DNA of 64,000 bases from an uncultured Desulfuromonas sp. (lineage in GTDB: Bacteria; Desulfobacterota; Desulfuromonadia; Desulfuromonadales; Desulfuromonadaceae): the NCBI RefSeq assembly GCF_963678835.1, contig NZ_OY787469.1, positions 1,922,001-1,986,000 on the forward strand, in the 5' to 3' direction. The notes beneath the pieces were generated by a model. The model made no database searches, had not been told where the DNA came from, and saw only the letters and a program-made list of their open reading frames with translations. Every line of letters starts with the position of its first letter. Position 1 is the first letter of the stretch. Made by a program: the position numbers and the translations under genes. This document shows, piece by piece, positions 1-8,144 of the stretch.

Positions 1-426
1 TTTGGCAGCTTTGGAGAAACTCCGGTGTGGGGACGCGATTATGATCGGGCGTTGGCTGAGACCAAGATGGGGCTGAATCTTAATCGTCAGGAGGGGCATT
101 ACTGGTATTCCTCAGCACGCATGGCGCAACTGGCCGGCAATGGAATTCTGCAGTTTACCCATTGCGGGCCACGCTTTGACGAATTATTGCCAACGCAGTC
201 GGTGGTGTATTTCAGTGATGAAGATGATCTGCTCAGAAAGATTCGTCTGTTTCACGCTGATGACGCCATGCGTTGCGCCTGGGCGGAGCAGGCGCGGACG
301 TTTTTCCAGCAGGAGATGAACAATACCTTGTATGCGCAATATATTCTCGAAGCGTCCCTGTTGCAGCCTTTCAGCCATGACTATGTCTGGGCGGAGGATA
401 TGCAGCGGAAAGGTTCGCTGGCGTGA
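1..426 (+). CDS. Glycosyltransferase C-terminal part (CgeB/GT1-like), cut by window start
   Basis: The reading frame is open from base 1 and ends in TGA at 424-426, so only about 141 C-terminal residues are seen. The visible part starts with FGSFGETPVWGRDY and continues with AETKMGLNLNRQ, PRFDELLP and a run of acidic/aromatic residues. This pattern (G-E-x-P-V-W-G-x-D-Y, then K-x-G-L-N) is typical of the C-terminal nucleotide-sugar domain of CgeB-like family-1 glycosyltransferases, where R/F-x-E-x-L-P contacts the donor. The next gene overlaps its stop (TGATG), so the two are translationally coupled. Family assignment is by motif memory; the sugar and acceptor are unknown. Confidence 0.6.
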   Translation, partial: FGSFGETPVWGRDYDRALAETKMGLNLNRQEGHYWYSSARMAQLAGNGILQFTHCGPRFDELLPTQSVVYFSDEDDLLRKIRLFHADDAMRCAWAEQARTFFQQEMNNTLYAQYILEASLLQPFSHDYVWAEDMQRKGSLA

Positions 427-1160
427 TGTTGACTCTGACGCAAGCAGAACCTTTCGCTCGGGGCGGCAATCGGTTGTGTTACGTCCATCCCGACAATCCT
501 GATTGTTGCGTAAAGGTGCGTCGCCCCGATTTTACCCTGGAAGATTGTAGGCGCAAAAAAGGCTTTCCCCGGAATCTCAGGCCGTTGTCCAGCTTTGATG
601 ATAACCGTGAAGAAGCGGCGGTTATCAAAGAACTGCAGCAACGTCGTGGAGATATTATCCATCAGCACATCTATCGCTGTGATGGTTTTGTTGAGACGGA
701 TCTGGGACCAGGGCTGATGACCGAGTTGGTGCGCGATGCGGATGGACGCATTTCACTCTCCCTGAAACAGGACCTGTGGGAACGGGGCTACCCGGAGTCC
801 ACCCGTCAGGCGGTTGAAACACTGGCGGAATTCTGGTTGGCACACGTGATTCCATCTCGCGAACTGCTCACGCACAATATCGTGGTGCAGCGTGGTGATC
901 ATGGTGAAATCCTGCGACTGGTGGTGATCGACGGACTTGGTTCGCCTTATGTGTTGCCCTTTAACTGGCTGCCGAGAACAGTTCGTCACCGTAAGGTCAG
1001 TCAGCGTATCCGGCGGTTACATAAACGAATCAGGCAATTTATCCGTCGCTGCGATAGTGGCCATCCGCCGAGCCGAGTTGGCATGTTGTTACATCGTGGC
1101 AACCGACACACCTGCGACAAAAGACCGGATATCGGTCGCAAAGGATTGAACACCCAATGA
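426..1160 (+). CDS. YrbL-family protein (kinase-like fold)
   Basis: 244 residues from ATG 426, which overlaps the upstream stop by one base; a GTG at 423 in frame is possible but less attractive. The sequence matches the PhoP-regulated YrbL family: an early G-G-N-R-x-C-Y-V-H-P segment with CVKVRRP (a lysine in the position of the kinase ATP lysine), MTELVRD, a degenerate catalytic loop LTHNIVV (about residues 147-153) and VVIDGLG (about 165-171) in place of DFG. YrbL is related to the lipopolysaccharide/Kdo kinase group, so phosphorylation of LPS core sugar is a reasonable inference. The last 35 residues are basic and low in conserved features. The next gene overlaps by ATGA. Confidence 0.65.
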   Translation: MLTLTQAEPFARGGNRLCYVHPDNPDCCVKVRRPDFTLEDCRRKKGFPRNLRPLSSFDDNREEAAVIKELQQRRGDIIHQHIYRCDGFVETDLGPGLMTELVRDADGRISLSLKQDLWERGYPESTRQAVETLAEFWLAHVIPSRELLTHNIVVQRGDHGEILRLVVIDGLGSPYVLPFNWLPRTVRHRKVSQRIRRLHKRIRQFIRRCDSGHPPSRVGMLLHRGNRHTCDKRPDIGRKGLNTQ

Positions 1161-2209
1161 AGTTGATGCAGATTCTTTTGTCACAGTCTGAGGCTGGTGC
1201 TGAGACCTACTTTGAAAAAGTTGCGGTCGCGTTTGCCCAGGACGCGGCGGTTGAGCAGCGCTTGGTTATCGAAGCGCAACCTTCGCGTGAACAGCGCCTG
1301 CAGCGATCCGGCGTTGATTTTCGCACCCTGCCCATGGGGCGCATGACCAAGCCGCTTTTTTATCACCACCGCTTGAAACGGGAGGTGCAACGGTTCAATC
1401 CCGATCTGATTGTCACCTGGGTCAACCGGGCGTCACGTAAGTGTCCGCCAACCTCAGCCGTGGTGGTGGGCCGTCTCGGCGGCTATTACGACATCGCCAA
1501 TTATCGCAAATGTGATCATCTGATTGTCAATACTCCGGATTTGATGCGCCATGTAACCGGTCATGGCTGGCCGCAACAACGTGTCAGCATGATTTCCAAT
1601 TTTGGCGAACTCCCTGAAAGTCTGGAAGTCCCTGAGTCGTTGCCATCTATTCCTGCTGATCATCGGGTGTTGCTGACCTTAGGGCGACTACATGAAAAAA
1701 AAGCCCAGGATGTTCTGATCCGGGCACTGCCCGATATTCCGCAGTCTATTCTGTTGATCGCCGGTGACGGTGACTTGAGACCATCGCTGGCTGAACTGGC
1801 CACCTCGTTGGGTGTTGCTGATCGGGTTCATTTTCTCGGCCTGCGCAAAGATGTTCGGGCGTTGTTTGAGCTGGCTGATATTTGCGTGTTTCCATCCCGT
1901 TTTGAACCGCTGGGTAATGTGGTGTTGGAAGCCTGGTCGACCGGGATCCCCATCGTCGCAGCGGCCAGTCAGGGACCTTCCTGGCTGATTGACGATGGGA
2001 GCAATGGTTTGCTGTTTGAGGTGGACAGTGCCGTTCACTGTGCGGCCCAAGTCAATCGTCTGCTGGTGGATCAATCCCTTGCGGATCGCCTGGTTGAGCA
2101 GGGGCGGCGGACGTTTTCTCAAGAGTTCAGCATGGAGGTGATCATCACCCGATACAAAGCGCTTTTTATGAATCTTGTCGCCCAACAGGCTTGCGGAGGG
2201 GCGGTATGA
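1157..2209 (+). CDS. Glycosyltransferase, GT4 family
   Basis: 350 residues, starting in an ATGA overlap with the yrbL-like gene. It has the two-lobe GT-B layout of GT4 enzymes: an N-terminal acceptor domain, then GRLHEKKAQDVL at about residue 175 (start of the donor domain), AGDGDLRPSL, FLGLRKDVRALF, and FPSRFEPLGNVVLEAW followed by GIPIVAA, the E-x7-E donor-phosphate motif. It acts in the cytoplasm on a nucleotide-sugar donor. It resembles the next gene closely (both carry PDxVxTWxNRAS in the N-terminal domain), so the pair looks like a tandem duplication with divergent specificity. The sugar cannot be told from sequence. Confidence 0.85.
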   Translation: MKLMQILLSQSEAGAETYFEKVAVAFAQDAAVEQRLVIEAQPSREQRLQRSGVDFRTLPMGRMTKPLFYHHRLKREVQRFNPDLIVTWVNRASRKCPPTSAVVVGRLGGYYDIANYRKCDHLIVNTPDLMRHVTGHGWPQQRVSMISNFGELPESLEVPESLPSIPADHRVLLTLGRLHEKKAQDVLIRALPDIPQSILLIAGDGDLRPSLAELATSLGVADRVHFLGLRKDVRALFELADICVFPSRFEPLGNVVLEAWSTGIPIVAAASQGPSWLIDDGSNGLLFEVDSAVHCAAQVNRLLVDQSLADRLVEQGRRTFSQEFSMEVIITRYKALFMNLVAQQACGGAV

Positions 2210-3240
2210 TGAGTCTTCCCAGAGTCGCCCAGGTCCTTGCCGGAGCACCGCATGGTGGGGCGGAAAATTTCTATGTACGTCTGGTGCAGGGGCTGCATGA
2301 TACCAAGACCATTGAACAAAAGGCGTTTGTCCGCAACCATCCCCAGCGTGTCGCGGCGTTGCGCGGCCATGGCTTGAGCGTTGACGGATTTCGTTTTGGT
2401 GCCCCTTTGCATATTTTTGATCGTCTGCGCTTTGTGCGCGCCCTTAAAACCTTTGATCCCGACATTGTCATGACCTGGATGAATCGGGCCAGTGGACTGA
2501 CCCCGCGGGGCTCTTACCAATTGGTCTGTCGCCTCGGCCATTATTACAATCTCAAATATTACCGCCATGCCGATTACTGGGTGGGGATTTCCAAGGGGAT
2601 CTGCGATCACCTGGTGCGGGGCGGCATGTCGGCGAAGCGGGTGGTGCATATCCCGAATTTTGCCGATGAAACACCGGTCTGTGCCTTGCCGCGCGATAGC
2701 TTTAATACCCCGATGGATCGCCCGTTGTTGTTGGCTGCCGGGCGTTTGCATATCAACAAAGGGTTCGACACGTTGTTGCAGGCGCTGGTGACGGTTCCTG
2801 ATGCCATTCTGTGGCTGGCTGGAGCCGGTCCGGAGGAGCAGGCTCTTAAGACATTGTGTCGCGAGTTGGGGCTGGATGAGCGGGTGCGTTTTCTCGGGTG
2901 GCGCAACGATGTGACGGCTCTGATGCACACGGCGGATCTGTTTGTGTGCCCGTCACGTCATGAGGGGCTGGGATCGATTGTGATGGAATCGTGGGCGCAT
3001 CAGTGCCCGATTGTGGCGACCAACTCTCAGGGGCCGGGGGAGGTGATTGAGGATGGTGTGACCGGACTGGTGGTGCCGGTGGATGAGCCCCAATCGCTGG
3101 CAACAGCGATCAATGGACTGTTGCTCGATCCGACCGCCCGACAATGCCTTGCCGACCAGGCGGCCCAACACTATCAGCGTCATTACAGTCAGCGCGTTAT
3201 CGTTGACCACTATAACCGATTTTATTGCTCTCTTATGTAA
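2206..3240 (+). CDS. Glycosyltransferase, GT4 family (paralogue of preceding gene)
   Basis: 344 residues. ATG 2206 overlaps the upstream stop as ATGA and lies just after GGAGGGG (2195-2201); ATG 2209 is an equally placed alternative, and a TTG at 2191 would put the Shine-Dalgarno sequence inside the gene. N-terminal GAPHGGAENFYVRL is the usual GT4 glycine-rich start. GRLHINKGFDTLL, AGAGPEEQAL, FLGWRNDV and PSRHEGLGSIVMESW with the E-x7-E motif form the donor domain. PDIVMTWMNRASG aligns with the same block in the preceding enzyme. Probably a core or O-chain transferase; specificity unknown. Confidence 0.85.
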   Translation: MMSLPRVAQVLAGAPHGGAENFYVRLVQGLHDTKTIEQKAFVRNHPQRVAALRGHGLSVDGFRFGAPLHIFDRLRFVRALKTFDPDIVMTWMNRASGLTPRGSYQLVCRLGHYYNLKYYRHADYWVGISKGICDHLVRGGMSAKRVVHIPNFADETPVCALPRDSFNTPMDRPLLLAAGRLHINKGFDTLLQALVTVPDAILWLAGAGPEEQALKTLCRELGLDERVRFLGWRNDVTALMHTADLFVCPSRHEGLGSIVMESWAHQCPIVATNSQGPGEVIEDGVTGLVVPVDEPQSLATAINGLLLDPTARQCLADQAAQHYQRHYSQRVIVDHYNRFYCSLM

Positions 3241-3254
3241 CGTATCTTTTTTAA

Positions 3255-3269
3255 GCCGACGATGTCGGC
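3255..3269. other. Perfect 6-bp stem hairpin between glycosyltransferase genes
   Basis: GCCGAC-GAT-GTCGGC lies 15 bases after the stop of the GT4 gene. It is followed by a G run, not a T run, so it is not a standard intrinsic terminator for the plus strand. It could stabilise the 3' end of the upstream message or attenuate read-through into the GT-D gene. Confidence 0.35.
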
Positions 3270-3329
3270 GGGGGGGAGATGTTTTTTGGCTGACCGGACT
3301 TTTATACACCGCAAACTTGAGACTTCATT

Positions 3330-4256
3330 GTGGTTGATACGGTAAAAACACACGATAAAATCAGTGCTTGGGAGCGTATTTTTGGCGGCGATTTATGGGT
3401 TTTGCGTACGCTCATGCGGCGGATTGTCAGTGTGCTTTTTGCTCTGATTCCGGTAAAAGCCTGGCGGCACCAGGCACGGGAAAACTTGGACCGCTGGATT
3501 ATCGCGTGCAATGCTGGAAAAATCGCCCATTTCATCGAGCACTATCCTGCGGTCAAAAGTGAACTGGAAACCGTTGCGTTTATTGTTGAAAAGCGAGCCA
3601 GTATCGGTCGTTTTGGTGACGGTGAATTCAATATGTGCATTGGCCGCCATAAATCATTTCAGACGTATGACAGCACTCTGGTCATTCGGCTAAAAGAGAT
3701 TCTGCACAACACCGACGAGAATTTTCTTGTCGGCATCAATACCATTCAGGCCGAGCATGATCTGACCGAGATCTGGAAAAAGTTTGTTGTGCGCCGGGGG
3801 AATCGGGTTTTGAAACTTCTCGATCTCAATCGACGGTATCATTCCTCAACCATCACCACGGTTTTTCCTCAAGAAACCACCTCTTTTAAGCAGTATGTCG
3901 CCGCACTTAAATTGATCTGGCACAACCGAAAGGTGGTCTTTGTCGTTGGTCGCAACAGTCGGTTTTTTTTCGAGGAGGAGCTGTTTGATAATCTGCGCTG
4001 CCATGAATTTGTTTATGGCCCTGCCAAAGACGCGTTCAGCGTTTACGATGACCTGCTGGAGAAGGTGACGGATTATGATATCGATTGGCTGATTCTGATT
4101 GCTCTCGGACCGACCGCCACGGTCATGGCCTACGATCTGTATTGCAAAGGGTACCAGGCGATTGATCTCGGCCAGACACCTTCCAAATATCATAAAGCCA
4201 AATACGGCACTCTTTATCCTGATGATCATCCCCTTTTTGATCCGAATCCTCTGTGA
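3330..4256 (+). CDS. GT-D fold glycosyltransferase (DUF1792/SP_1767-like)
   Basis: 308 residues from a GTG start; no strong ribosome site is visible, so the start is uncertain. The hallmark is SIGRFGDGEF at about residues 91-100, the conserved R-x-G-D-G-E block of the GT-D fold, followed by spaced blocks VVFVVGRNSRF, FVYGPAKDAF (a nucleotide-sugar binding region with KDA) and LILIALGPTATVMAYDL, then AIDLGQTPSKYHKAKYG near the C-terminus. Family members add sugars such as glucose to surface glycans or glycoproteins. The setting among LPS transferases suggests an O-chain or core role. An N-terminal hydrophobic stretch (about residues 28-45, LMRRIVSVLFALIPV) could associate with the membrane. 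Confidence 0.8.
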   Translation: MVDTVKTHDKISAWERIFGGDLWVLRTLMRRIVSVLFALIPVKAWRHQARENLDRWIIACNAGKIAHFIEHYPAVKSELETVAFIVEKRASIGRFGDGEFNMCIGRHKSFQTYDSTLVIRLKEILHNTDENFLVGINTIQAEHDLTEIWKKFVVRRGNRVLKLLDLNRRYHSSTITTVFPQETTSFKQYVAALKLIWHNRKVVFVVGRNSRFFFEEELFDNLRCHEFVYGPAKDAFSVYDDLLEKVTDYDIDWLILIALGPTATVMAYDLYCKGYQAIDLGQTPSKYHKAKYGTLYPDDHPLFDPNPL

Positions 4257-4318
4257 TGCACCGTGTTGAGTGATGGTTTGTCCCAGATTTTTCGCCGTAT
4301 TTTGCCAGAGGTTTTTGC

Positions 4319-5491
4319 ATGAAATTGATGCGAAAAAAGTCTCTTCTGCTTGCCTTATCCTGTTTGTGGCTTGTTCTTTTTCCGGCAAAAGGCGCTGTGT
4401 TTCAGGGCTGTCTTTATCTGTTGCCCCTGCTGGTTGTGGTCTATCGCGATACGCGCAAGCTGTTTTGGGAGCATGCCGGACATTTTGCGGTGCTGAGTGG
4501 CTGTTTTGCACTGCCTCTGTTGATTTCCGAACTGCGTGCAGTGGTGTTTTTTGGGAGGCCATTCAGTGATGGTGCGTTTGAAGCGTTCTGGCGCCTGGCG
4601 GTTGTTCCGCTGGTGCTGGTCACGGTGTGCCGTTATTGCCGATGCACGGCACGGCAACTACTCATCGCCCTGGTCGGCGTGGGGATTTTTTATGGGCTGG
4701 CCGGATTGAGTGGGGTGTTTTTTGAGATGGTTCCTGTGCTGCGTTCTTTTGGCGCGCGTGCTGCCGGCTTTGTTTCAAATCCCAACCCGTTTGGATTCTT
4801 GATGGCCGTCACCTGTCTGGTGGCCCTGTTTTTGGTCATGACGGCGCGCCATAACAGGGAACTGGTTTTCGCTGTTGTCGGGGGTGGTGTTGGCTTTGCC
4901 GGTCTCCTTGTTTCCGGAAGTCGGAGTGCTTTGCTGGCATGGTGCGTTGCGTTGGTTGTCATGGTGGTTCTGGGATGGCGACATTGTCCTGTGTTTTCTC
5001 TGTCCAAGAGAACCATGGTCTGTGGTGGTGTGGTCGTCCTGCTGCTGGTCGCGATTGTCGTTGCCCTGCCGAGCTGCTATGTAGATCTGATCCACCATCG
5101 CATGGCTCATGTTGCGCAGGGCGATATCCGTCTGACGATCTGGTCGCGCTATCTGGAGCGCTTTGTCGAGCATCCTGTCCTGGGTGTGCCGATTTGTTGC
5201 GATCATAAAATCCAGATCAATGGTCAGGGCTTTGGCCCGCACAATATGTATCTGTCTGTTCTTGTTCAATCCGGCATTGTTGGAGCCGGAGCGCTGATAA
5301 GCGGTTTGCTCTGGTTGATCCGTAAGACGGCTTTAAACTGTCGAGAACGAACCGTGGTGGTGCCGATGGCGTTGCTGTTGTGTTTTTATTGCTTCTTTAA
5401 TTCGTCATTCTTCGGCAATGAAATGACCCAGGGGGTGTTTGCTTTGGTTGTGGTTTTGAGTCTTCACCGCATAAATGAGTTGACTGGATGA
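4319..5491 (+). CDS. waaL: O-antigen ligase/polymerase family membrane protein (Wzy_C domain)
   Basis: 390 residues, almost entirely hydrophobic, with about ten membrane segments. The conserved arrangement is SGSRSALLAW in the middle, a large periplasmic loop with R-x-T-I-W-x-R-Y-L-E, and GPHNMYLSVLVQSGIVG near residue 305, whose His is a conserved functional position in O-antigen ligases. It would join undecaprenyl-linked O-polysaccharide to lipid A-core at the periplasmic face. The alternative, a Wzy polymerase, cannot be excluded by sequence alone. A ligase fits better because polysaccharide export in this window is of ABC type, which needs no Wzy. It overlaps the next gene by ATGA. Confidence 0.75.
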   Translation: MKLMRKKSLLLALSCLWLVLFPAKGAVFQGCLYLLPLLVVVYRDTRKLFWEHAGHFAVLSGCFALPLLISELRAVVFFGRPFSDGAFEAFWRLAVVPLVLVTVCRYCRCTARQLLIALVGVGIFYGLAGLSGVFFEMVPVLRSFGARAAGFVSNPNPFGFLMAVTCLVALFLVMTARHNRELVFAVVGGGVGFAGLLVSGSRSALLAWCVALVVMVVLGWRHCPVFSLSKRTMVCGGVVVLLLVAIVVALPSCYVDLIHHRMAHVAQGDIRLTIWSRYLERFVEHPVLGVPICCDHKIQINGQGFGPHNMYLSVLVQSGIVGAGALISGLLWLIRKTALNCRERTVVVPMALLLCFYCFFNSSFFGNEMTQGVFALVVVLSLHRINELTG

Positions 5492-6486
5492 AATTTCTTG
5501 TGACCGGTGCCGCCGGTTTTATCGGGATGCATGTCGCCAAGCGCTTACTGCGGGAGGGGCATGAGGTTATTGGTCTGGACAACCTGAATCCTTATTCTGA
5601 TCCGGCGTTGAAAGCCTATCGTTTGGCTCAATTGCAGGCTTATGACCTGTTCAGCTTTGTTGAACTGGATTTGACCCGTCGTGAGTGCATCGCTGAATTG
5701 TTTCAGCGGGAACATTTCCAACGGGTCATTCATCTCGCCGCCCAAGCCGGAGTGCGTCATTCTCTGAATGCCCCGTTTGATTATGTCGACAGTAATCTGG
5801 TCGGCATGATGACCGTTTTGGAGGGCTGTCGTCATCATCAGGTGGAGCATCTGGTGTTTGCCTCATCCAGCTCGGTTTACGGCATGAACAGTGCGATCCC
5901 ATTCAGTGAGACTGATCAGGTCGACCACCCTGTGTCGTTGTATGCCGCGACGAAAAAATCCTGTGAACTGATGGCCCACTCCTATGCCCATTTGTATGGT
6001 CTGCCAGCCACTGGCTTGAGGTTTTTTACCGTTTATGGCCCCGGCGGACGTCCGGATATGGCGCCGTGGATTTTTACGGAAGCGATTATCAATAATCAGC
6101 CGATCAAGGTGTTTAACCGTGGCGAAATGGAGCGCGATTTTACCTACATTGACGATGTTGTGGAGTGTGTGAACCGGATTCAGCAATGTGTTCCCGTTCG
6201 GCATATGCAGGATGGGGCCATGACACAAGCCCCCTATGAAATTTATAATATCGGCAATCATCAGCCTATCGAATTAAAACGGTTTGTAACCGCGATCGAA
6301 CGATCCTGTGGGCAGATTGCTGAAAAAATTTATCTGGATATGCAACCCGGTGATGTCTTGAAAACGTATGCAGAGACAAGTCGCTTGAAGGCGGCGATTG
6401 GCTATCAACCACACACGTCGATTGAGCAGGGTGTCGGGCAGTTTGTTGGGTGGTACCGGGACGTCTGGTTGTCCAGGGACAGGTAG
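5488..6486 (+). CDS. NAD-dependent epimerase, UDP-glucuronate 4-epimerase (CapI) type
   Basis: 332 residues; the start codon overlaps the ligase stop. Extended short-chain dehydrogenase: GAAGFIG (residues 7-13) binds NAD, followed by GLDNLNPYSDPALK, HLAAQAGVRHSL, SSSSVYG and the catalytic pair in LYAATKKSCELMAH (Tyr about 152, Lys about 156). GLRFFTVYGPGGRPDMAPW and RDFTYIDDVVE are diagnostic of the CapI/UDP-GlcA 4-epimerase subgroup, which makes UDP-galacturonate. The product would feed the neighbouring transferases with galacturonic acid, a known charged core sugar. Substrate choice is inferred from subgroup motifs. Confidence 0.8.
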   Translation: MKFLVTGAAGFIGMHVAKRLLREGHEVIGLDNLNPYSDPALKAYRLAQLQAYDLFSFVELDLTRRECIAELFQREHFQRVIHLAAQAGVRHSLNAPFDYVDSNLVGMMTVLEGCRHHQVEHLVFASSSSVYGMNSAIPFSETDQVDHPVSLYAATKKSCELMAHSYAHLYGLPATGLRFFTVYGPGGRPDMAPWIFTEAIINNQPIKVFNRGEMERDFTYIDDVVECVNRIQQCVPVRHMQDGAMTQAPYEIYNIGNHQPIELKRFVTAIERSCGQIAEKIYLDMQPGDVLKTYAETSRLKAAIGYQPHTSIEQGVGQFVGWYRDVWLSRDR

Positions 6487-6933
6487 GCAAGTGTCGGGCG
6501 CTATGTTTAGCGATGTGTTGTGATAATTTGCGTTTTTTTGCAAAACAACGATTGCATTTTTCGCTGCCGTCGTTGAAAATAGCGAATTTAGGACTTTTTC
6601 AACGCGCAATGGTTGCGGGAGAAACTGTTTAACTCTCTGCCTGATTTGTTGTCTTTCAGGGAGACTGGCCGGTGATGCTGTTGTGCCGGCAACATGTTTC
6701 TGTGTGACAGCCCTTTTGTCGACATGCGAGTGGCGCGTAACTATTACAATATCACCGTAACAATATCATTAAGCTGTTAGGGTTTGATGAGGTGACATTG
6801 TGAGATTCCCGTGTTGAGTGAATTTTTTCAATACGGTGAGTCGAGCTGGTGCAGACAACGTGATGCGGTGAAAACTGTCTGCTCACGCAGGTGTTACTGC
6901 CGCGCCATGTTTAAATTTTCCCAGGAGATTCGA
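6487..6933. other. Non-coding stretch upstream of the LPS-core operon
   Basis: About 450 bases with no convincing gene. The first part carries a repeat-like hairpin (6545-6603, listed separately). The rest (6650-6930) is a T-rich, gapped stretch with short direct copies such as ACAATATCA near 6746-6769 and no clear -35/-10 pair that I would call. It most likely holds the promoter of the waaF-waaC-gmhA operon. A short Shine-Dalgarno AGGAG (6923-6927) precedes the small gene at 6934. Confidence 0.5.
6545..6603. repeat. Dispersed intergenic repeat, partial copy with terminal hairpin
   Basis: GATTGCATTTTTCG, CGTCGTTG and GACTTTTTCAAC here reappear in the same order and similar spacing at about 39925-39977 (ATCGCATTTTCG, CGTCGTTG, GACTTTTCAA). 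GTTGAAAA (6572-6579) pairs perfectly with TTTTCAAC (6596-6603). It looks like the right half of a palindromic intergenic element. Confidence 0.45.
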
Positions 6934-7113
6934 ATGGGTATAGATCAGGAATTATTACAATGGTTGGTTTGCCCCAAGTGTAAAGGGGCCGTGCAGTTGG
7001 ATCATGGCGACAAGCTGCTGTGCGCAGCCTGTTCATTGCGTTACCCGGTTCGCGATGGCCTGCCGGTGATGCTGATTGATGAAGCGGAAGAGGTGGAGAC
7101 CGCAACGTCGTGA
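6934..7113 (+). CDS. Trm112-family small zinc-ribbon protein (YcaR-like)
   Basis: 59 residues from ATG 6934, chosen because AGGAG lies seven bases upstream and because family members begin just before the first Cys pair. CPKC (Cys13, Cys16) and CAAC (Cys30, Cys33) form a zinc knuckle, with LRYPVRDGLPVMLIDEA as the conserved tail. Bacterial Trm112/YcaR proteins sit in LPS gene clusters (often near lpxK or kdsB), but their role there is not settled; the eukaryotic relative activates methyltransferases. The next gene starts inside its stop (GTGA). Confidence 0.85.
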   Translation: MGIDQELLQWLVCPKCKGAVQLDHGDKLLCAACSLRYPVRDGLPVMLIDEAEEVETATS

Positions 7114-8144
7114 GCAAAGCCTGTTTGAGTTCACAGCAGCCACAGCGTCTTGTTGTGCGCGGTACAAACTGGATTGGCGATGCGGTGATGACCACCCCGG
7201 CACTGTCGGCGTTACGGGCCCGTTATCCCGATGCTGAAATCGTTATGTTGGCCAATCCGTTGGTGGCGGAGCTGTTTCGTGTTCATCCGGCGATTGACCG
7301 GGTGATGGTCTATGATCGTAACGGACGGCACAAGGGCGTGGGCGGTTTTCTGGCCATGGCCAAAGAGCTGCGCCGCGAAAAATTTGACCTTGCTGTGTTG
7401 CTACAGAATGCCATTGAAGCGGCATTACTGGCGTTTGTTGCGCGCATTCCCTGTCGGGCCGGTTACACGACCGATGGCCGTCGTCTATTGCTCAATGCAC
7501 CGGTGACTGTGAGGGCTGCGGATAAACTGCTGCACCATACCGACTACTATCTGCACTTGCTCTGTCGACTGGGCATTGAAGGTGGTGATGGACGTTTATG
7601 TCTGGCGATTGATCCAGAAGAGCAAGCTTGGGCGCAATCGATTCTTGGTGATGAACGAGTGATTGCCGTCAACCCCGGTGCGGCTTACGGTTCGGCTAAG
7701 CGGTGGATTCCGGAGCGCTTTGCCGAGGTCGCGGATCAGTTGGCCGCACGCTATCAGAGCCGTATTCTGCTGACCGGTGGTCCGGGAGAGGCGGAGATTG
7801 GTCGGGATATCGCTGCGGCGATGAATCACGATGTGATTAATATGGTGGGGCAGACCACGGTGCGTCAAATGATGGCTTTGTTGGCCAACAGCCGTTTGCT
7901 GGTGACCAATGATTCCGGCCCCATGCACGTTGCCTCCGCCTTTGATATTCCGATTGTTGCCGTGTTCGGTTCTACGGATCACACGACAACCTGTCCGGCT
8001 TCCGAGCGGGTGCGTATTGTGCGCAAGGAAACAGATTGTGCACCCTGCCTGTTGCGCCAGTGCCCCACAGATCATCGGTGTATGACCGCAATTGAAGCTT
8101 CGGATGTCATCGAAGCCGCCTGTGAGTTACTGGAAAAACAATAA
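7110..8144 (+). CDS. waaF: ADP-heptose:LPS heptosyltransferase II
   Basis: 344 residues, GTG start overlapping the upstream stop. GT9 family: RGTNWIGDAVMTTPAL at the N-terminus is the WaaF signature, then NPGAAYGSAKRWIPERFA (donor contact), LTGGPGEAEIG, and VTNDSGPMHVASAFDIP with AVFGSTDH (ADP-heptose binding). It transfers the second heptose onto the inner core at the cytoplasmic face. The C-terminal CAPCLLRQCPTDHRCM cluster of cysteines is common in waaF of this group. Next to waaC, gmhA, waaG and waaP, the assignment is firm. Confidence 0.92.
   Translation: MSKACLSSQQPQRLVVRGTNWIGDAVMTTPALSALRARYPDAEIVMLANPLVAELFRVHPAIDRVMVYDRNGRHKGVGGFLAMAKELRREKFDLAVLLQNAIEAALLAFVARIPCRAGYTTDGRRLLLNAPVTVRAADKLLHHTDYYLHLLCRLGIEGGDGRLCLAIDPEEQAWAQSILGDERVIAVNPGAAYGSAKRWIPERFAEVADQLAARYQSRILLTGGPGEAEIGRDIAAAMNHDVINMVGQTTVRQMMALLANSRLLVTNDSGPMHVASAFDIPIVAVFGSTDHTTTCPASERVRIVRKETDCAPCLLRQCPTDHRCMTAIEASDVIEAACELLEKQ

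Noticed and set aside
3255-3269. Intrinsic terminator between the GT4 and GT-D genes
   Set aside because: The stem is perfect but is followed by a G run, not T, on the plus strand.
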